Assembly: GCA_964409505.1 (NCBI GenBank)
Contig: CAYPDK010000030.1
Span: 1 to 29,487, forward strand
Direction of reading: 5' to 3'
Length of the DNA: 29,487 bases
Source of the DNA: JADHZC01 sp964409505
GTDB lineage: Bacteria; Pseudomonadota; Alphaproteobacteria; Rickettsiales; Rickettsiaceae
The position numbers and the translations under genes are program-made. Under the pieces are notes generated by a model that was not told where the DNA came from, did not search any database, and saw only the letters and a list, made by a program, of their open reading frames with translations. Positions 7,305-16,121 of this stretch are shown here, piece after piece; positions within the stretch are counted from its first letter, which is position 1, and each line of letters opens with the position of its first letter.

Positions 7305-8705
7305 ATGAAAGTAGTAACAAGATTTGCTCCTTCGCCAACAGGGGCCTTGCATATAGGATCTGTAAGAACAGCTCTATTTAATTATTTATTTGCAAGGCAC
7401 AATAAAGGAAAATTTTTTTTGAGGATAGAAGATACAGATACTAAGCGTTCGAAACAAGTTTTTATAGAGCAAATACTTAAATCATTACAAGATCTTGGAA
7501 TAGATTATGATGATCACATTAGATACCAATCTAGTAATCAATCTAAATATCAAGAAGTAGTTCAGCGTTTATTAGATTCAAAAAATGCATATTATTGCCT
7601 TTCAACCAAGAATTCATCTGAGCAACAAGATTATACACTAAGTACAAAATGGAGGGATAAGAATTTGACTAAAGAAGATGTTAAAAATAAAAATTTTGTT
7701 ATAAGACTTAAGACTCCGAATGAGGGCACTACCACAATAAAGGATTTAGTACAAGGAGATGTTAGTATAAAAAATCAATATATAGAGGATACGGTACTCT
7801 TGAGAAGTGATAATAGTCCGACATATAATTTGGCATGTGTTGTAGATGATCATTATATGGAAATCTCCCATGTAATAAGGGGAGATGATCATTTGAATAA
7901 TTCAGCAAGGCAGCAATTAATTTATAAATTTCTAGGTTGGAAGACTCCTCACTGGGCACATATAGCTTTAATTCACAATTCTTATGGACAAAAATTATCA
8001 AAAAGGTCAGGCGATTGGGGTATTGATTATTACCTTGAAGATCTTGGATATCTGCCTGAGGCATTGTTTAATTATTTATTAAGACTTGGATGGTCTTGGA
8101 AAGAGAAAGAAATTTTTTCTAAGCAAGAAGCTATCGAACTATTTAATTTAGAATCAATAGGAAGATCTCCAGCAAGATTTGATATAGAAAAATTAAATTA
8201 CTTAAATAAGTTTTATATAAAGAAAAAAACTAAACAAGAACTTATAGAAAAAATTCAAGCTCATTATAGTTTTAAATTAGACAAAAAATCACTACAAAAT
8301 ATAGAACAAGCTTTAGAGGACATGCAAAAAAGAGTAACAACTCTTAATGATCTGTATGACATGTCTAAAATTTATATGAATACTCCTATTCGCTTAGGCA
8401 TTGAAGAGATAAAATACCTCAAAGATAATTGTGATGACAAAATAATTTATATATTGGATGAGGCTTTAATAAAAATAAAATCTACCGAAGATATAGTTGA
8501 GGTAAAAAATGTAATAACTGAGACAATAACTAGCGCCTCTTTAAGAGAAAATATAGAAAAAAAAAAATTATTTACTATATTAAGAATATTAGTTACAGGA
8601 AAAATTTCTTCTCCTGGGATTTATGGAGTAATATCTATTCTTGGCAGAGAAGTTGTTCTAAAGAGGATAAATAATTACAATAATGGAAAAAATAGTGTTA
8701 AGTAG
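7305..8705 (+). CDS. gltX: Glutamyl-tRNA synthetase
   Basis: Class I synthetase charging tRNA with glutamate; 466 residues from the ATG at 7305, the family's usual size. The HIGH-type motif is PSPTGALHIG (residues 9-18), followed by RTALFNYLFA and FLRIEDTD. The KMSKS-type motif is KLSKRSGD (about 230-237). The C-terminal helical anticodon-binding region is complete. A GTG two codons earlier (7299) is in frame, but starting at MKVVTRFAPSP fits the family better. Many Rickettsiales carry two GluRS paralogs, one acting on tRNA-Gln; the sequence seen here does not tell me which this is. It overlaps holB by 23 bases, giving a gltX-holB-recG run. Confidence 0.95.
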   Translation: MKVVTRFAPSPTGALHIGSVRTALFNYLFARHNKGKFFLRIEDTDTKRSKQVFIEQILKSLQDLGIDYDDHIRYQSSNQSKYQEVVQRLLDSKNAYYCLSTKNSSEQQDYTLSTKWRDKNLTKEDVKNKNFVIRLKTPNEGTTTIKDLVQGDVSIKNQYIEDTVLLRSDNSPTYNLACVVDDHYMEISHVIRGDDHLNNSARQQLIYKFLGWKTPHWAHIALIHNSYGQKLSKRSGDWGIDYYLEDLGYLPEALFNYLLRLGWSWKEKEIFSKQEAIELFNLESIGRSPARFDIEKLNYLNKFYIKKKTKQELIEKIQAHYSFKLDKKSLQNIEQALEDMQKRVTTLNDLYDMSKIYMNTPIRLGIEEIKYLKDNCDDKIIYILDEALIKIKSTEDIVEVKNVITETITSASLRENIEKKKLFTILRILVTGKISSPGIYGVISILGREVVLKRINNYNNGKNSVK

Positions 8706-9495
8706 GTTCAAATCTATCTATAAACTCAATATACCAGTACTTATACAAACTGACTTTATAGAGTTATTTTTGAAGGAGTTAAAAAAATTTTTAACGAGAG
8801 AATTATTTGTAACAGAATCTAAGATTTTAGAAAAAACCAACATATTAGAAATCTCTAAATTAAAAGATTCAAGTTTCATCACAATAGATCAAGTAAGAGC
8901 AATAGAGGATTTTTTAACAACAACATCAATATACTCAAAACATAAAATAGTCATAATATCTGAGGCGAATGATCTAAACATTAATGCTTCAAATGCTATG
9001 TTGAAAATCTTAGAAAATTTAGAAAAAGATACTTATGTTTTTTTTATAACAAGTAATATCTATCAAATTTTGCCTACAATATATTCAAGGTGCTTAAAAA
9101 TTAAGGATATTAGAGTCTTAAAAACAAATCTTGATTCAAAATATGAATATTTATTCTGCTCAAGTACGACATTTAAGGAAAAGATAGAATTTATAAAAAA
9201 TTTTGCAAAAAATGAGAATAAAGATCTTTGGTTAAATTTTGCGATCAATGTAGAGTATTTATTACTATCCTTGTTAAAAAAAGAAATTTTAAAGATTCAA
9301 ACTCAAGAAGTGAGTACCGAAGATAAAGATCCAAAATTCCTAGAACAGCTAAAAAAAAAAAGTAATAGTTATGGCGATAAGATTTTTTTTTACTATAAAA
9401 TTTATGAGGAAATTTACAAATTACATTCAGAAACTCTAAAATTAGATCTAAACCTCTCAAATGCAACTTTAATTAGTTTAGGGTACTTTATATAA
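8683..9495 (+). CDS. holB: DNA polymerase III delta' subunit-like protein
   Basis: 270 residues, short for the family (about 300-340). The central part is recognisable: ITIDQVRAIEDFL, HKIVIISEANDLNINASN, AMLKILE with the following ENLEKDTYVFFITSN, and LPTIYSRC, which are the sensor and arginine-finger-side motifs of clamp-loader delta'. The N-terminal ATPase portion is degenerate: no P-loop (GxxxxGKT) is present and the zinc-binding Cys cluster is absent. E. coli delta' also does not hydrolyse ATP, so function as the passive wrench of the clamp loader remains plausible. The C-terminal third is unrecognisable and Lys-rich. Its ATG lies 23 bases inside gltX in another frame, which suggests coupled translation. 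Confidence 0.82.
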   Translation: MEKIVLSRFKSIYKLNIPVLIQTDFIELFLKELKKFLTRELFVTESKILEKTNILEISKLKDSSFITIDQVRAIEDFLTTTSIYSKHKIVIISEANDLNINASNAMLKILENLEKDTYVFFITSNIYQILPTIYSRCLKIKDIRVLKTNLDSKYEYLFCSSTTFKEKIEFIKNFAKNENKDLWLNFAINVEYLLLSLLKKEILKIQTQEVSTEDKDPKFLEQLKKKSNSYGDKIFFYYKIYEEIYKLHSETLKLDLNLSNATLISLGYFI

Positions 9496-9508
9496 GAAAA
9501 AAAAAGTT

Positions 9509-11593
9509 ATGCATCAAATATTTTGTGAAAAAATAGAAAAAATTTTATCTTTAAAGCAAAATACTTTAGAATCTCTAAAGAGGCTTAAATTATTCTTAGT
9601 AAAGGATATATTACTATACAAACCTTCATATTACAGTATCTATCACTTAGATAGAGTAGATAATTCCTTGATTAATTCTTTAGTACAATTAAAAGTTAAG
9701 ATATTATCTTTTTCTGAAAAAAAATCTACTAATAGAAAAATAACATTAATAAAATGCTCTTTTAAAGGACATCTTATAACTTTAGTGTTTTTTTACAATA
9801 TTCCTAAATTTTTGTTTCAATTATTAAAAACCAACTCTGAATGTATAATTTCTGGTAAGTTGTTGTATGACGATCAATATCAAATCATTCATCCAGAAGT
9901 TATTCTGAATAAAAAATTATATAAAGAAATAATACCAACATATCCTCTGACTTATAGTATTACAAATACGCAAATATATAATTATATATTGAAAATTATA
10001 GAGATATGTGAAATCAAATTTACTGAGAATATACAAAATCCTAATACACAAATTGATGATTTTTTAGTGAAAATAATGGATTGGATTAAAAAGTTACATT
10101 TTGTAGAAAAAAATATTTCCTCAAATCAGGCAGTAGAAGAGTATTTAGACGCTATAAATAAACTAAAATATGAAGAATTATATTCTCATCAGTGTTCGAT
10201 AATAAAAATGAATCGAGAAATACAAAAGTCTTATAAGCACGAAAAGATATATCGAAATACTAAGATGCAAAAGGACACTTTAGAAAACTTAAATTTTACT
10301 CTAACAAAAAGCCAAGTAAAGGCTCTTAATGAGATAGAGCAAGACCAGTTGAATCCAAATTTTCAAATGATGCGCTTATTGCAAGGGGATGTTGGTACAG
10401 GAAAAACTCTTGTAGCTCTTTTGAGTATGATCAATGTTATCTGTTCCGATATGCAAGCAGTATTAATGGCTCCTACAGAGCTATTAGCTCAACAACATTA
10501 TAATTTTTTTGTCAGGGCATTTTCGAAGTCTGACTTAAAAATAGCACTTTTAACAGGCTCATCAAAATTGAAAGAATCAAGTAAAATAAAAGCAGAATTA
10601 CTAAAAGAGAAAGGGATTCAGATTTTAATAGGAACTCATAGTTTATTTCAAAAGGGGATAGAGTTTTATCACTTAAAATATATAGTAATAGATGAACAAC
10701 ATAAATTTGGAGTTAAGCAAAGATTAGACTTAATCAAAAAAGCTAAAAGTCCGGATGTATTAATAATGACAGCTACACCAATCCCAAGAAGTCTGACACT
10801 TACAATGTTTGGGCAAATATCCGTCTCACAACTAAAAGATAATCCTAAAGAGCGAAAAAAAATAGAAACAATAAGCCTTTCCTTAAAGAGTAAAACTAGG
10901 ATAATAGAATCTCTCAAGAATCAAATATCTCTAAACCACAAAGTTTATTGGGTATGCCCTTTAATCAAGAGAGAAAAATTAAAAAAAAACTCAAAAAAGA
11001 ATTCTCTTATAGATCTTGGTTGTGTAGAAGAGAGATACAAAGAATTAGAAGGATTTTATCCTGGAATGGTTCTTATGCTACATGGAGATATGCGGCAGAC
11101 TGAAAAAGATAATGTTATGAGAAAATTTCTACACGAAAAATACATGGTTTTAGTTTCCACAACAGTAATAGAAGTTGGCATCGATATTCCTCTAAGTAGC
11201 GTAATAGTTATTGAGAACGCTGAAAGATTTGGTCTATCCCAATTACATCAGTTAAGGGGAAGGGTTGGTAGGGATGATACGAAATCATATTGTGTTATGC
11301 TCTATGAGGATCGATGTTTATCAAAAATTGTAAGGAAAAGATTACAAATAATGAAAAAAAGTAATGATGGTTTTTTTATAGCAGAGCAGGATCTTGTATT
11401 GAGAGGACAAGGAGATTTACTGGGAATCAAGCAAAGTGGTGAAATTGATTTTTTATTTTCTGATATTACAAGGGACCAAAAAATCTTATTACTAGCTAAT
11501 CAAGAGGCTCAAAAAACTCAATTTTCAGAGTTAACTAATTTTCAAATTAAGTTATTTACGAATAGCTCTGCTGAAAATTTAAAAGGTCTTTAA
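9509..11593 (+). CDS. recG: ATP-dependent DNA helicase RecG
   Basis: Branched-DNA translocase that reverses stalled forks and processes recombination intermediates. The 694 residues nearly equal the E. coli protein. An N-terminal wedge/OB region occupies about 1-140. Helicase motifs follow in order: Walker A GDVGTGKT (293-300), APTELLAQQH, IGTHSLF, the DEQH box VIDEQHKFGVKQR (395-398), TATPIPRSLT (421 on), STTVIEVGIDIP, and motif VI QLRGRVGRD (581-589). The C-terminal FFIAEQDLVLRGQGDLLG is characteristic of RecG. It starts 13 bases after holB with no clear Shine-Dalgarno and is the last gene of the run. Confidence 0.96.
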   Translation: MHQIFCEKIEKILSLKQNTLESLKRLKLFLVKDILLYKPSYYSIYHLDRVDNSLINSLVQLKVKILSFSEKKSTNRKITLIKCSFKGHLITLVFFYNIPKFLFQLLKTNSECIISGKLLYDDQYQIIHPEVILNKKLYKEIIPTYPLTYSITNTQIYNYILKIIEICEIKFTENIQNPNTQIDDFLVKIMDWIKKLHFVEKNISSNQAVEEYLDAINKLKYEELYSHQCSIIKMNREIQKSYKHEKIYRNTKMQKDTLENLNFTLTKSQVKALNEIEQDQLNPNFQMMRLLQGDVGTGKTLVALLSMINVICSDMQAVLMAPTELLAQQHYNFFVRAFSKSDLKIALLTGSSKLKESSKIKAELLKEKGIQILIGTHSLFQKGIEFYHLKYIVIDEQHKFGVKQRLDLIKKAKSPDVLIMTATPIPRSLTLTMFGQISVSQLKDNPKERKKIETISLSLKSKTRIIESLKNQISLNHKVYWVCPLIKREKLKKNSKKNSLIDLGCVEERYKELEGFYPGMVLMLHGDMRQTEKDNVMRKFLHEKYMVLVSTTVIEVGIDIPLSSVIVIENAERFGLSQLHQLRGRVGRDDTKSYCVMLYEDRCLSKIVRKRLQIMKKSNDGFFIAEQDLVLRGQGDLLGIKQSGEIDFLFSDITRDQKILLLANQEAQKTQFSELTNFQIKLFTNSSAENLKGL

Positions 11594-11798
11594 ACTAAAT
11601 GCTTGTAATAATGAAATTTTATTCAGCTGCAAAAAACTTATTGTAGAAAAAATATAAAACTTTGTTTAGAATTAAGTTTATATTAAATATTATTTTTTTA
11701 ATAAAGTTATTAATTTAATCTTTAAAAAATGAAAAATATATGATAGATTGCAAAAAAATAAGTATGTTTTATAAATAAAAATAAAGTATTGCATAAAT

Positions 11799-11969
11799 AT
11801 GCTCCAAATATTAGAAAAAGAAACACTAAAAATAAAAGAATTAATTAAAACTCAAGAAATAAAAAACATTTTTTCACTAGCTGAAAGCTCAGGCAGTTCA
11901 GATGCAAAGCTTTCAGAGGTTATTTTGAATCTGGTGGATTTTATTAAAAGAAATAATTTTTTATATTAG
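11799..11969 (+). CDS. Small ORF (56 aa) directly upstream of the coiled-coil gene
   Basis: ATG at 11799-11801 and TAG at 11967-11969. The product begins MLQILEKETLKIKELIKTQ, contains a SGSSDAKLSE stretch, and ends with a hydrophobic/basic helix LVDFIKRNN. No family is recognised and no Shine-Dalgarno precedes it. In its favour, its stop codon overlaps the start of the strong ribosome-binding site of the next gene, 14 bases before that gene's TTG. This suggests a two-gene unit with coupled translation. It is in a different frame from the next gene and that frame has its own stop upstream, so this is not simply an extension of it. It could be an old frameshifted N-terminus or chance. Confidence 0.4.
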   Translation: MLQILEKETLKIKELIKTQEIKNIFSLAESSGSSDAKLSEVILNLVDFIKRNNFLY

Positions 11970-11975
11970 AGGAGG
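11970..11975 (+). promoter_or_regulatory. Strong Shine-Dalgarno AGGAGG deciding a TTG start
   Basis: AGGAGG lies eight bases before the TTG at 11984, ideal spacing. It is the best Shine-Dalgarno in the window, where most genes show none, and it is the main reason for accepting the TTG start. Confidence 0.8.
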
Positions 11976-11983
11976 TCAAATCT

Positions 11984-13576
11984 TTGCCTTTGATAAGCCA
12001 AAAAATACAAGAAGAGGGAGAAAAATTAGCCAAGATTAAATCACAAATTCACAAGCTAGATGAAGAAATATGTAAGATTACTTCAAAGGATGAACACAAT
12101 ACTCCAAAACAAGATCAAAAGCAAAATAATCGGCTAAAAGAACAATTAAAAGAAGAAGAAAAATACAAGGATTTGTTATTGAAAAACATTTTAGAATCGT
12201 ATTCTAACACAAATATAGAAACTTTTTCTCAATTGGAAGAATTTTTATATAAGAATGGGCAATTATCTAAATCTGGAGATAATATAAAAAATGAGATAGA
12301 ACAATTGACAAATACGACATTTGATCAACTATTAAATGATGATGTAATTCAACCTCAATATCAACATATTCAAGATAAGATAACATGCTTTAAAGATTTA
12401 CAGAGAAAAGTACAAGAGCAAGCAGAAAGAGAAGCACGAAAACAAGAAAATCGAGAATTATTATTAGGACTACTTAGTGAAGAACAGGAAGTAAAGCAAA
12501 AACAGAAAAAACAGCTAAGAAAAGACAACCTACTAGCAAAAGCACAAAGAGAAAAACAAAGAGAAGAACAAGAAATACTTGATAAAAAGGAGAAGATCTT
12601 GAAAAATTTTCAAGATAAACAAGAATTATTTAGAAAGATAGAAAGTCATGATTTATCACTTCAAGATTTGCAAAAAAATGAGTGTGATCAAAAGAGTATT
12701 CGTTTTTTCTCACTAGCAAAAGTACAGGACATTTTTTGTACACAAACAGCAAAAATGGAACAAAAAATAGCACAGATTTTATCTGCGTATAGAATTGTTA
12801 AGAATAAAATTCAAGAGAATAATGCAACAGCACTACCGCAAAGTATAAATGAATTACAAAAATTACTTCTAAGTTATAATAAATCAACACAACTTCAAAA
12901 TGTAAAAATCAATAACATTTTGCCTATAAACTATAAAGTACTTAAAGAAATTTGTACTGGATATGACTTAGAACAAAGAGCAAAACAAGCATATTATAAA
13001 CAAGTATTAGAAAAAATTCAGAAAGAGAGTGATTCGAACGAAAACAAAGTCAAAAATTTAGAGGAAATTGTGAAAAATGTTATATTTTTTGTAGTAGAGT
13101 CCACTGTTCTAGATATAACAAAAAATCTTTTGGTAATGGAAAAAAATAAAGTTCCTGAGTATTATCTTTTTGGTATGGATGTAGAGGATCTGAATGTAGA
13201 GTGCCTAGATGTAGTGGATCTTGGGTTAGATAAGAAATTTTTAAAATTTATAGGGGTGTTTTTTTTAGTTCATTATACAAAGTCTCAGAAATCTGGTTCA
13301 TCAAGCCTGAGGGAAGGAGTGTTAACACTTAACTTTTCCAAGCACCACCTAAAGATAGAAGACAAAGATTGGGCAAAGGAAATTTTTATGCTTAATTTAA
13401 ATGCAGAAGATGCAGAAAATGAAGGATTATCTAACCCAATTAGTACAATATCTACAATGTTTAGTACAATACCTGCAATGTTGCCTTCCTCTTCTTCTTT
13501 AGAAGAGCCCCATAGTCATAAGAATGAGGAGGATAGAATAGAAGTTATAGGAAGAGAAGAAGACTTTTTTCACTAA
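11984..13576 (+). CDS. Unrecognised coiled-coil protein with C-terminal short tandem repeats
   Basis: 530 residues from a TTG start backed by AGGAGG. Residues about 8-65 and 100-220 are long Lys/Glu/Gln-rich segments with heptad-like spacing, typical of coiled coils. Residues about 230-355 are mixed and helical. From about 360 the character changes: NVIFFVVESTVLDITKNLLV, then a five-residue repeat (D-V-E-D-L, N-V-E-C-L, D-V-V-D-L), then a hydrophobic segment KFIGVFFLVHY that may be membrane-associated. A seven-residue repeat S-T-I-S-T-M-F / S-T-I-P-A-M-L (about 487-500) leads to a Ser-rich, acidic tail. No catalytic motif or signal peptide is seen. The composition shift and repeats resemble those of the gene at 1-1878. 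A secreted effector or structural protein is possible but unproven. Confidence 0.7.
   Translation: MPLISQKIQEEGEKLAKIKSQIHKLDEEICKITSKDEHNTPKQDQKQNNRLKEQLKEEEKYKDLLLKNILESYSNTNIETFSQLEEFLYKNGQLSKSGDNIKNEIEQLTNTTFDQLLNDDVIQPQYQHIQDKITCFKDLQRKVQEQAEREARKQENRELLLGLLSEEQEVKQKQKKQLRKDNLLAKAQREKQREEQEILDKKEKILKNFQDKQELFRKIESHDLSLQDLQKNECDQKSIRFFSLAKVQDIFCTQTAKMEQKIAQILSAYRIVKNKIQENNATALPQSINELQKLLLSYNKSTQLQNVKINNILPINYKVLKEICTGYDLEQRAKQAYYKQVLEKIQKESDSNENKVKNLEEIVKNVIFFVVESTVLDITKNLLVMEKNKVPEYYLFGMDVEDLNVECLDVVDLGLDKKFLKFIGVFFLVHYTKSQKSGSSSLREGVLTLNFSKHHLKIEDKDWAKEIFMLNLNAEDAENEGLSNPISTISTMFSTIPAMLPSSSSLEEPHSHKNEEDRIEVIGREEDFFH
13178..13222 (+). repeat. 15-bp tandem repeat, three copies, in frame
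   Basis: Units begin at 13178, 13193 and 13208 and code for D-V-E-D-L, N-V-E-C-L and D-V-V-D-L. All share a core of the type (G/A)ATGTAG. Unit length is a multiple of three. Confidence 0.75.
13442..13483 (+). repeat. 21-bp tandem repeat, two copies, in frame
   Basis: Copies at 13442-13462 and 13463-13483 both begin AGTACAATA and match at 18 of 21 positions. They code for S-T-I-S-T-M-F and S-T-I-P-A-M-L. The 21-bp period equals that of the repeat at 220-375. Confidence 0.8.
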
Positions 13577-13695
13577 AGACAATTAATCTTTTGAAAAAGA
13601 AATTTTTAAGGTAGAACAGAGTTTTTTGTTTTTATAAATAATTATTACCTATTAAATTTTTAGTTAATTACTTTATAAAGATTTGCTCTATAGTG

Positions 13696-14259
13696 TCATG
13701 CTCTAGGAAGAGTAATTTTATTCTGAAACATATATTTTCCTTTTCTGTCGGAATAAGAGGTTCTACATTCTTGATCTCCTTTTAAGAAGATTAATTGACA
13801 TATTCCTTCAGAGGCATAAATTTTTGCAGGTAGTGGGGTGGTATTAGAAATTTCTAGTGTAATGTGTCCTTCCCATTGAGGCTCAAGTGGTGTAACGTTA
13901 ACTATAATTCCACATCTTGCATAAGTAGATTTACCAACACATAAGACAAGTATGTCTCTAGGAAGCTTTATATATTCGATACTTTTAGCAAGAATAAAAC
14001 TATTTGGTGGAATAATGCAATTATCTCCTTCAACATTTATAAAACTTTTCAAGCTAAAATTTTTAGGATCGATGATACTATTATTGATATTTGTAAAAAT
14101 TTTAAAAGTACGATCTACTCTTATATCATAACCATAAGAAGATAGACCATAGGAGATAATTTTTTCTGATACAATTTTTTTAATTTGTGAAGGAGCAAAG
14201 GGAGAAATCATTGAATTGGATATGGATTGTTCTTCGATCCAATAATCGGACATTATCAT
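13696..14259 (-). CDS. dcd: dCTP deaminase
   Basis: Converts dCTP to dUTP, feeding dTMP synthesis. 187 residues, the family's standard size. Signature motifs are SSYGYDIR, GKSTYARCGIIVNVTPLEP with the catalytic Ser and Arg, and WEGHITLEISNTTPLP carrying the catalytic Glu, followed by YASEGICQLIF. Two ATGs lie two codons apart (14257-14259 and 14251-14253); the outer one is taken, and neither has a Shine-Dalgarno. The C-terminal Y-x-x-Q-x-x-I pattern (KYMFQNKITLPR) is present, so the gene appears intact. It is convergent with the coiled-coil gene. Confidence 0.96.
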   Translation of the reverse strand: MIMSDYWIEEQSISNSMISPFAPSQIKKIVSEKIISYGLSSYGYDIRVDRTFKIFTNINNSIIDPKNFSLKSFINVEGDNCIIPPNSFILAKSIEYIKLPRDILVLCVGKSTYARCGIIVNVTPLEPQWEGHITLEISNTTPLPAKIYASEGICQLIFLKGDQECRTSYSDRKGKYMFQNKITLPRA

Positions 14260-14596
14260 TTTTTTTGAGTATTTTTTGTTTATTACTTAGTAATTAAATC
14301 AAGTCCATATATTTTTTATATCTAAAATTTCTTTAATTGAAATATCAAGATAGGATATGGAGTTTTCTTTATATTATTTATTAATACAAATGTGATCTTT
14401 TTGTCACTAAAAAAAAAAATAAAAAGAAATTTAAAATTTTTTTAGAGAAATGTTGTGTTTTTGTATAAACTTATATTTAAGACATAGGTTATAGGTTGAG
14501 GTTGTCTGCTAAGTTGAAGTATTGGAAGTTAAGTAGAAGTTAAGTAAACTTTGGTAACTAAAACTATAAAATTTAAATTATTGGTGATGGGGCATT
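14260..14596 (+). promoter_or_regulatory. Long divergent leader of the porin gene, with short direct repeats
   Basis: These 337 bases between dcd and the porin contain no credible gene. The left half is A/T runs. The right half holds two ordered repeat groups: AGGTT at 14486, 14493 and 14499 (spacing 7 and 6), and a perfect tandem 11-mer GAAGTTAAGTA at 14525-14535 and 14536-14546. A GGTGATGGGG purine stretch precedes the ATG. No -35/-10 pair with good spacing could be fixed. Repeats of this kind in front of a major porin suggest a regulator site or leader control, but that is inference. Confidence 0.5.
14525..14546 (+). repeat. Perfect 11-bp tandem repeat upstream of the porin
   Basis: GAAGTTAAGTA occurs twice without a gap, and a similar AAGTTGAAGTA lies just upstream (14511-14521). 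The copies are one helical turn apart, so a dimeric regulator could bind both on one DNA face. Confidence 0.85.
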
Positions 14597-16093
14597 ATGA
14601 AAAAATATAAAATCGGACGGGACATTAAAAGATTATTGGCTTTGTGTACTGGCATATCCACGATCTTTATTAGCGGTCAATTGTTTGCAACAGAGCAGCT
14701 TTCCATTAAGGGACTTAAAGGAAAGAACTCTCTTGTTGATCAAAAAAAACACAATAATTTTGATGACATAAATATTGAGAAAATTGCAAAACAAATTGAT
14801 TTTAAATTTTCTGCAGCAGCCAGTTTTGAAGCTGGTTATAGAATACCTAATAAAGATGAAATTGATACTAAAATTTCTGCATATAGAGAGGGGTGGGCTT
14901 TTTCTAACCAAGTAGGCGTTCTGTTTGAAATGTTTAATAAGTATAAAGGGATAAAATATGGTGCGAACATAGCGCTTATTCCTACGGGGAAGAGGTCTGG
15001 GGGTGAAAAGTTTAATGGATCACATATATTTGTAGAAGGAGTTTTAGGAAGAATAGAATTAGGAGCTCCATTTGATGCAGGAAATACAATGTTTTTAGAT
15101 GGAGCAGCAGAAATATCTGCTGGAGCTATGGGGGGATGGGAGAAATATGCATCTATTCCAGAAGAAATGTCTCTCTTAAATTCAGCTGAAACGTATATAG
15201 GTTCAAATTTTAAGTCTAGTTTGAATAATAGTAATGCTGCTGAGCCTTCACGAAAAATTTCATATTACACTCCTTCAATTAGTTTAGGACAATTAGGTGA
15301 TTTAAAGGTAGGAGCTTCTTATATTCCAGATAGCAGTAATACAGGGGCAGGATCTGCTTCATCAGCTTCTTCTCCTAAGAAAATGATTATTTTTGATAAA
15401 GATAAGGTAATTGCGAAGACTAGATCTGCAGGAGACGTTTCTAGGAATGATTTTGAGAGTTTTTTGACTACTCAAGATAGTAAAAATAAATTTTTTGGAG
15501 AAGAAATAAAAAAAATTCAAGGAGGTTTTTTTATTGAAAAGGCTATAAAAGATGGATTTTCTAGTGGAATTAGCTTAACTAAAAATTTTGCTGAAGATGT
15601 AACTTTATGTTTAGCGTCTACTTATGAATATGGAAAATCTTGTAGCAAAATTACAAAATACGATTTACAGGATTCAGGTCAATTTAAGTCAGAATCTTTT
15701 AACCTGAAAGATTTAAAAACTTTTAGTATAGGAGGAACTTTTTCTGTGAAAGGTATCTCTTTAGGGGGAACTTATTTCAATTTATTTGATAGTCTTTCTA
15801 ATGAGGCTTTATATAATAAATTTGATGATAATCAAGGTTTTAATGGAGGAGTGTCTTTTTCTAGAGGTGCAATAAAGGTTAGTGTTAACGGGATAAAAAG
15901 TACAAGTTTTGGAAATAAGTCTCAAGCCGTATCTTTTGGTGCTGACTATAAATTTCTTCCTGGGCTTACTTTTTATACTCAATTTACTATCCATGAAGGT
16001 GAAGCAAGTAATAGTTTTAAGAATCTTAGTAAAAGTAGTAGTGAAAAAATTAAGAATAAAGTCTTTTTTATAGGAACTAAAATTTCTTTATAG
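14597..16093 (+). CDS. Outer-membrane porin
   Basis: 498 residues. A typical Sec signal peptide opens the protein (basic n-region with KKYK and RDIKR, hydrophobic core, likely cleavage after LFA at residue 31). The mature part is beta-rich with alternating strands and Gly/Ser/Asn turns. Segments such as KYGANIALIP, SHIFVEGVLGRIELGAP and GYGKS-like turns (YEYGKSCSK) resemble general Gram-negative porins, where a 'FVEG.FGR.ELG' strand-turn is characteristic. Later strands run from about 310 to the end, which closes with KVFFIGTKISL. The last residue is Leu rather than the common Phe or Trp, a mild departure from the BAM signal. It would form a trimeric diffusion pore and is likely a major surface protein. 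A DUF2155 gene follows 28 bases later. Confidence 0.85.
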   Translation: MKKYKIGRDIKRLLALCTGISTIFISGQLFATEQLSIKGLKGKNSLVDQKKHNNFDDINIEKIAKQIDFKFSAAASFEAGYRIPNKDEIDTKISAYREGWAFSNQVGVLFEMFNKYKGIKYGANIALIPTGKRSGGEKFNGSHIFVEGVLGRIELGAPFDAGNTMFLDGAAEISAGAMGGWEKYASIPEEMSLLNSAETYIGSNFKSSLNNSNAAEPSRKISYYTPSISLGQLGDLKVGASYIPDSSNTGAGSASSASSPKKMIIFDKDKVIAKTRSAGDVSRNDFESFLTTQDSKNKFFGEEIKKIQGGFFIEKAIKDGFSSGISLTKNFAEDVTLCLASTYEYGKSCSKITKYDLQDSGQFKSESFNLKDLKTFSIGGTFSVKGISLGGTYFNLFDSLSNEALYNKFDDNQGFNGGVSFSRGAIKVSVNGIKSTSFGNKSQAVSFGADYKFLPGLTFYTQFTIHEGEASNSFKNLSKSSSEKIKNKVFFIGTKISL

Positions 16094-16121
16094 GATGAAG
16101 AGTTTTGTATAATTTATAGTT

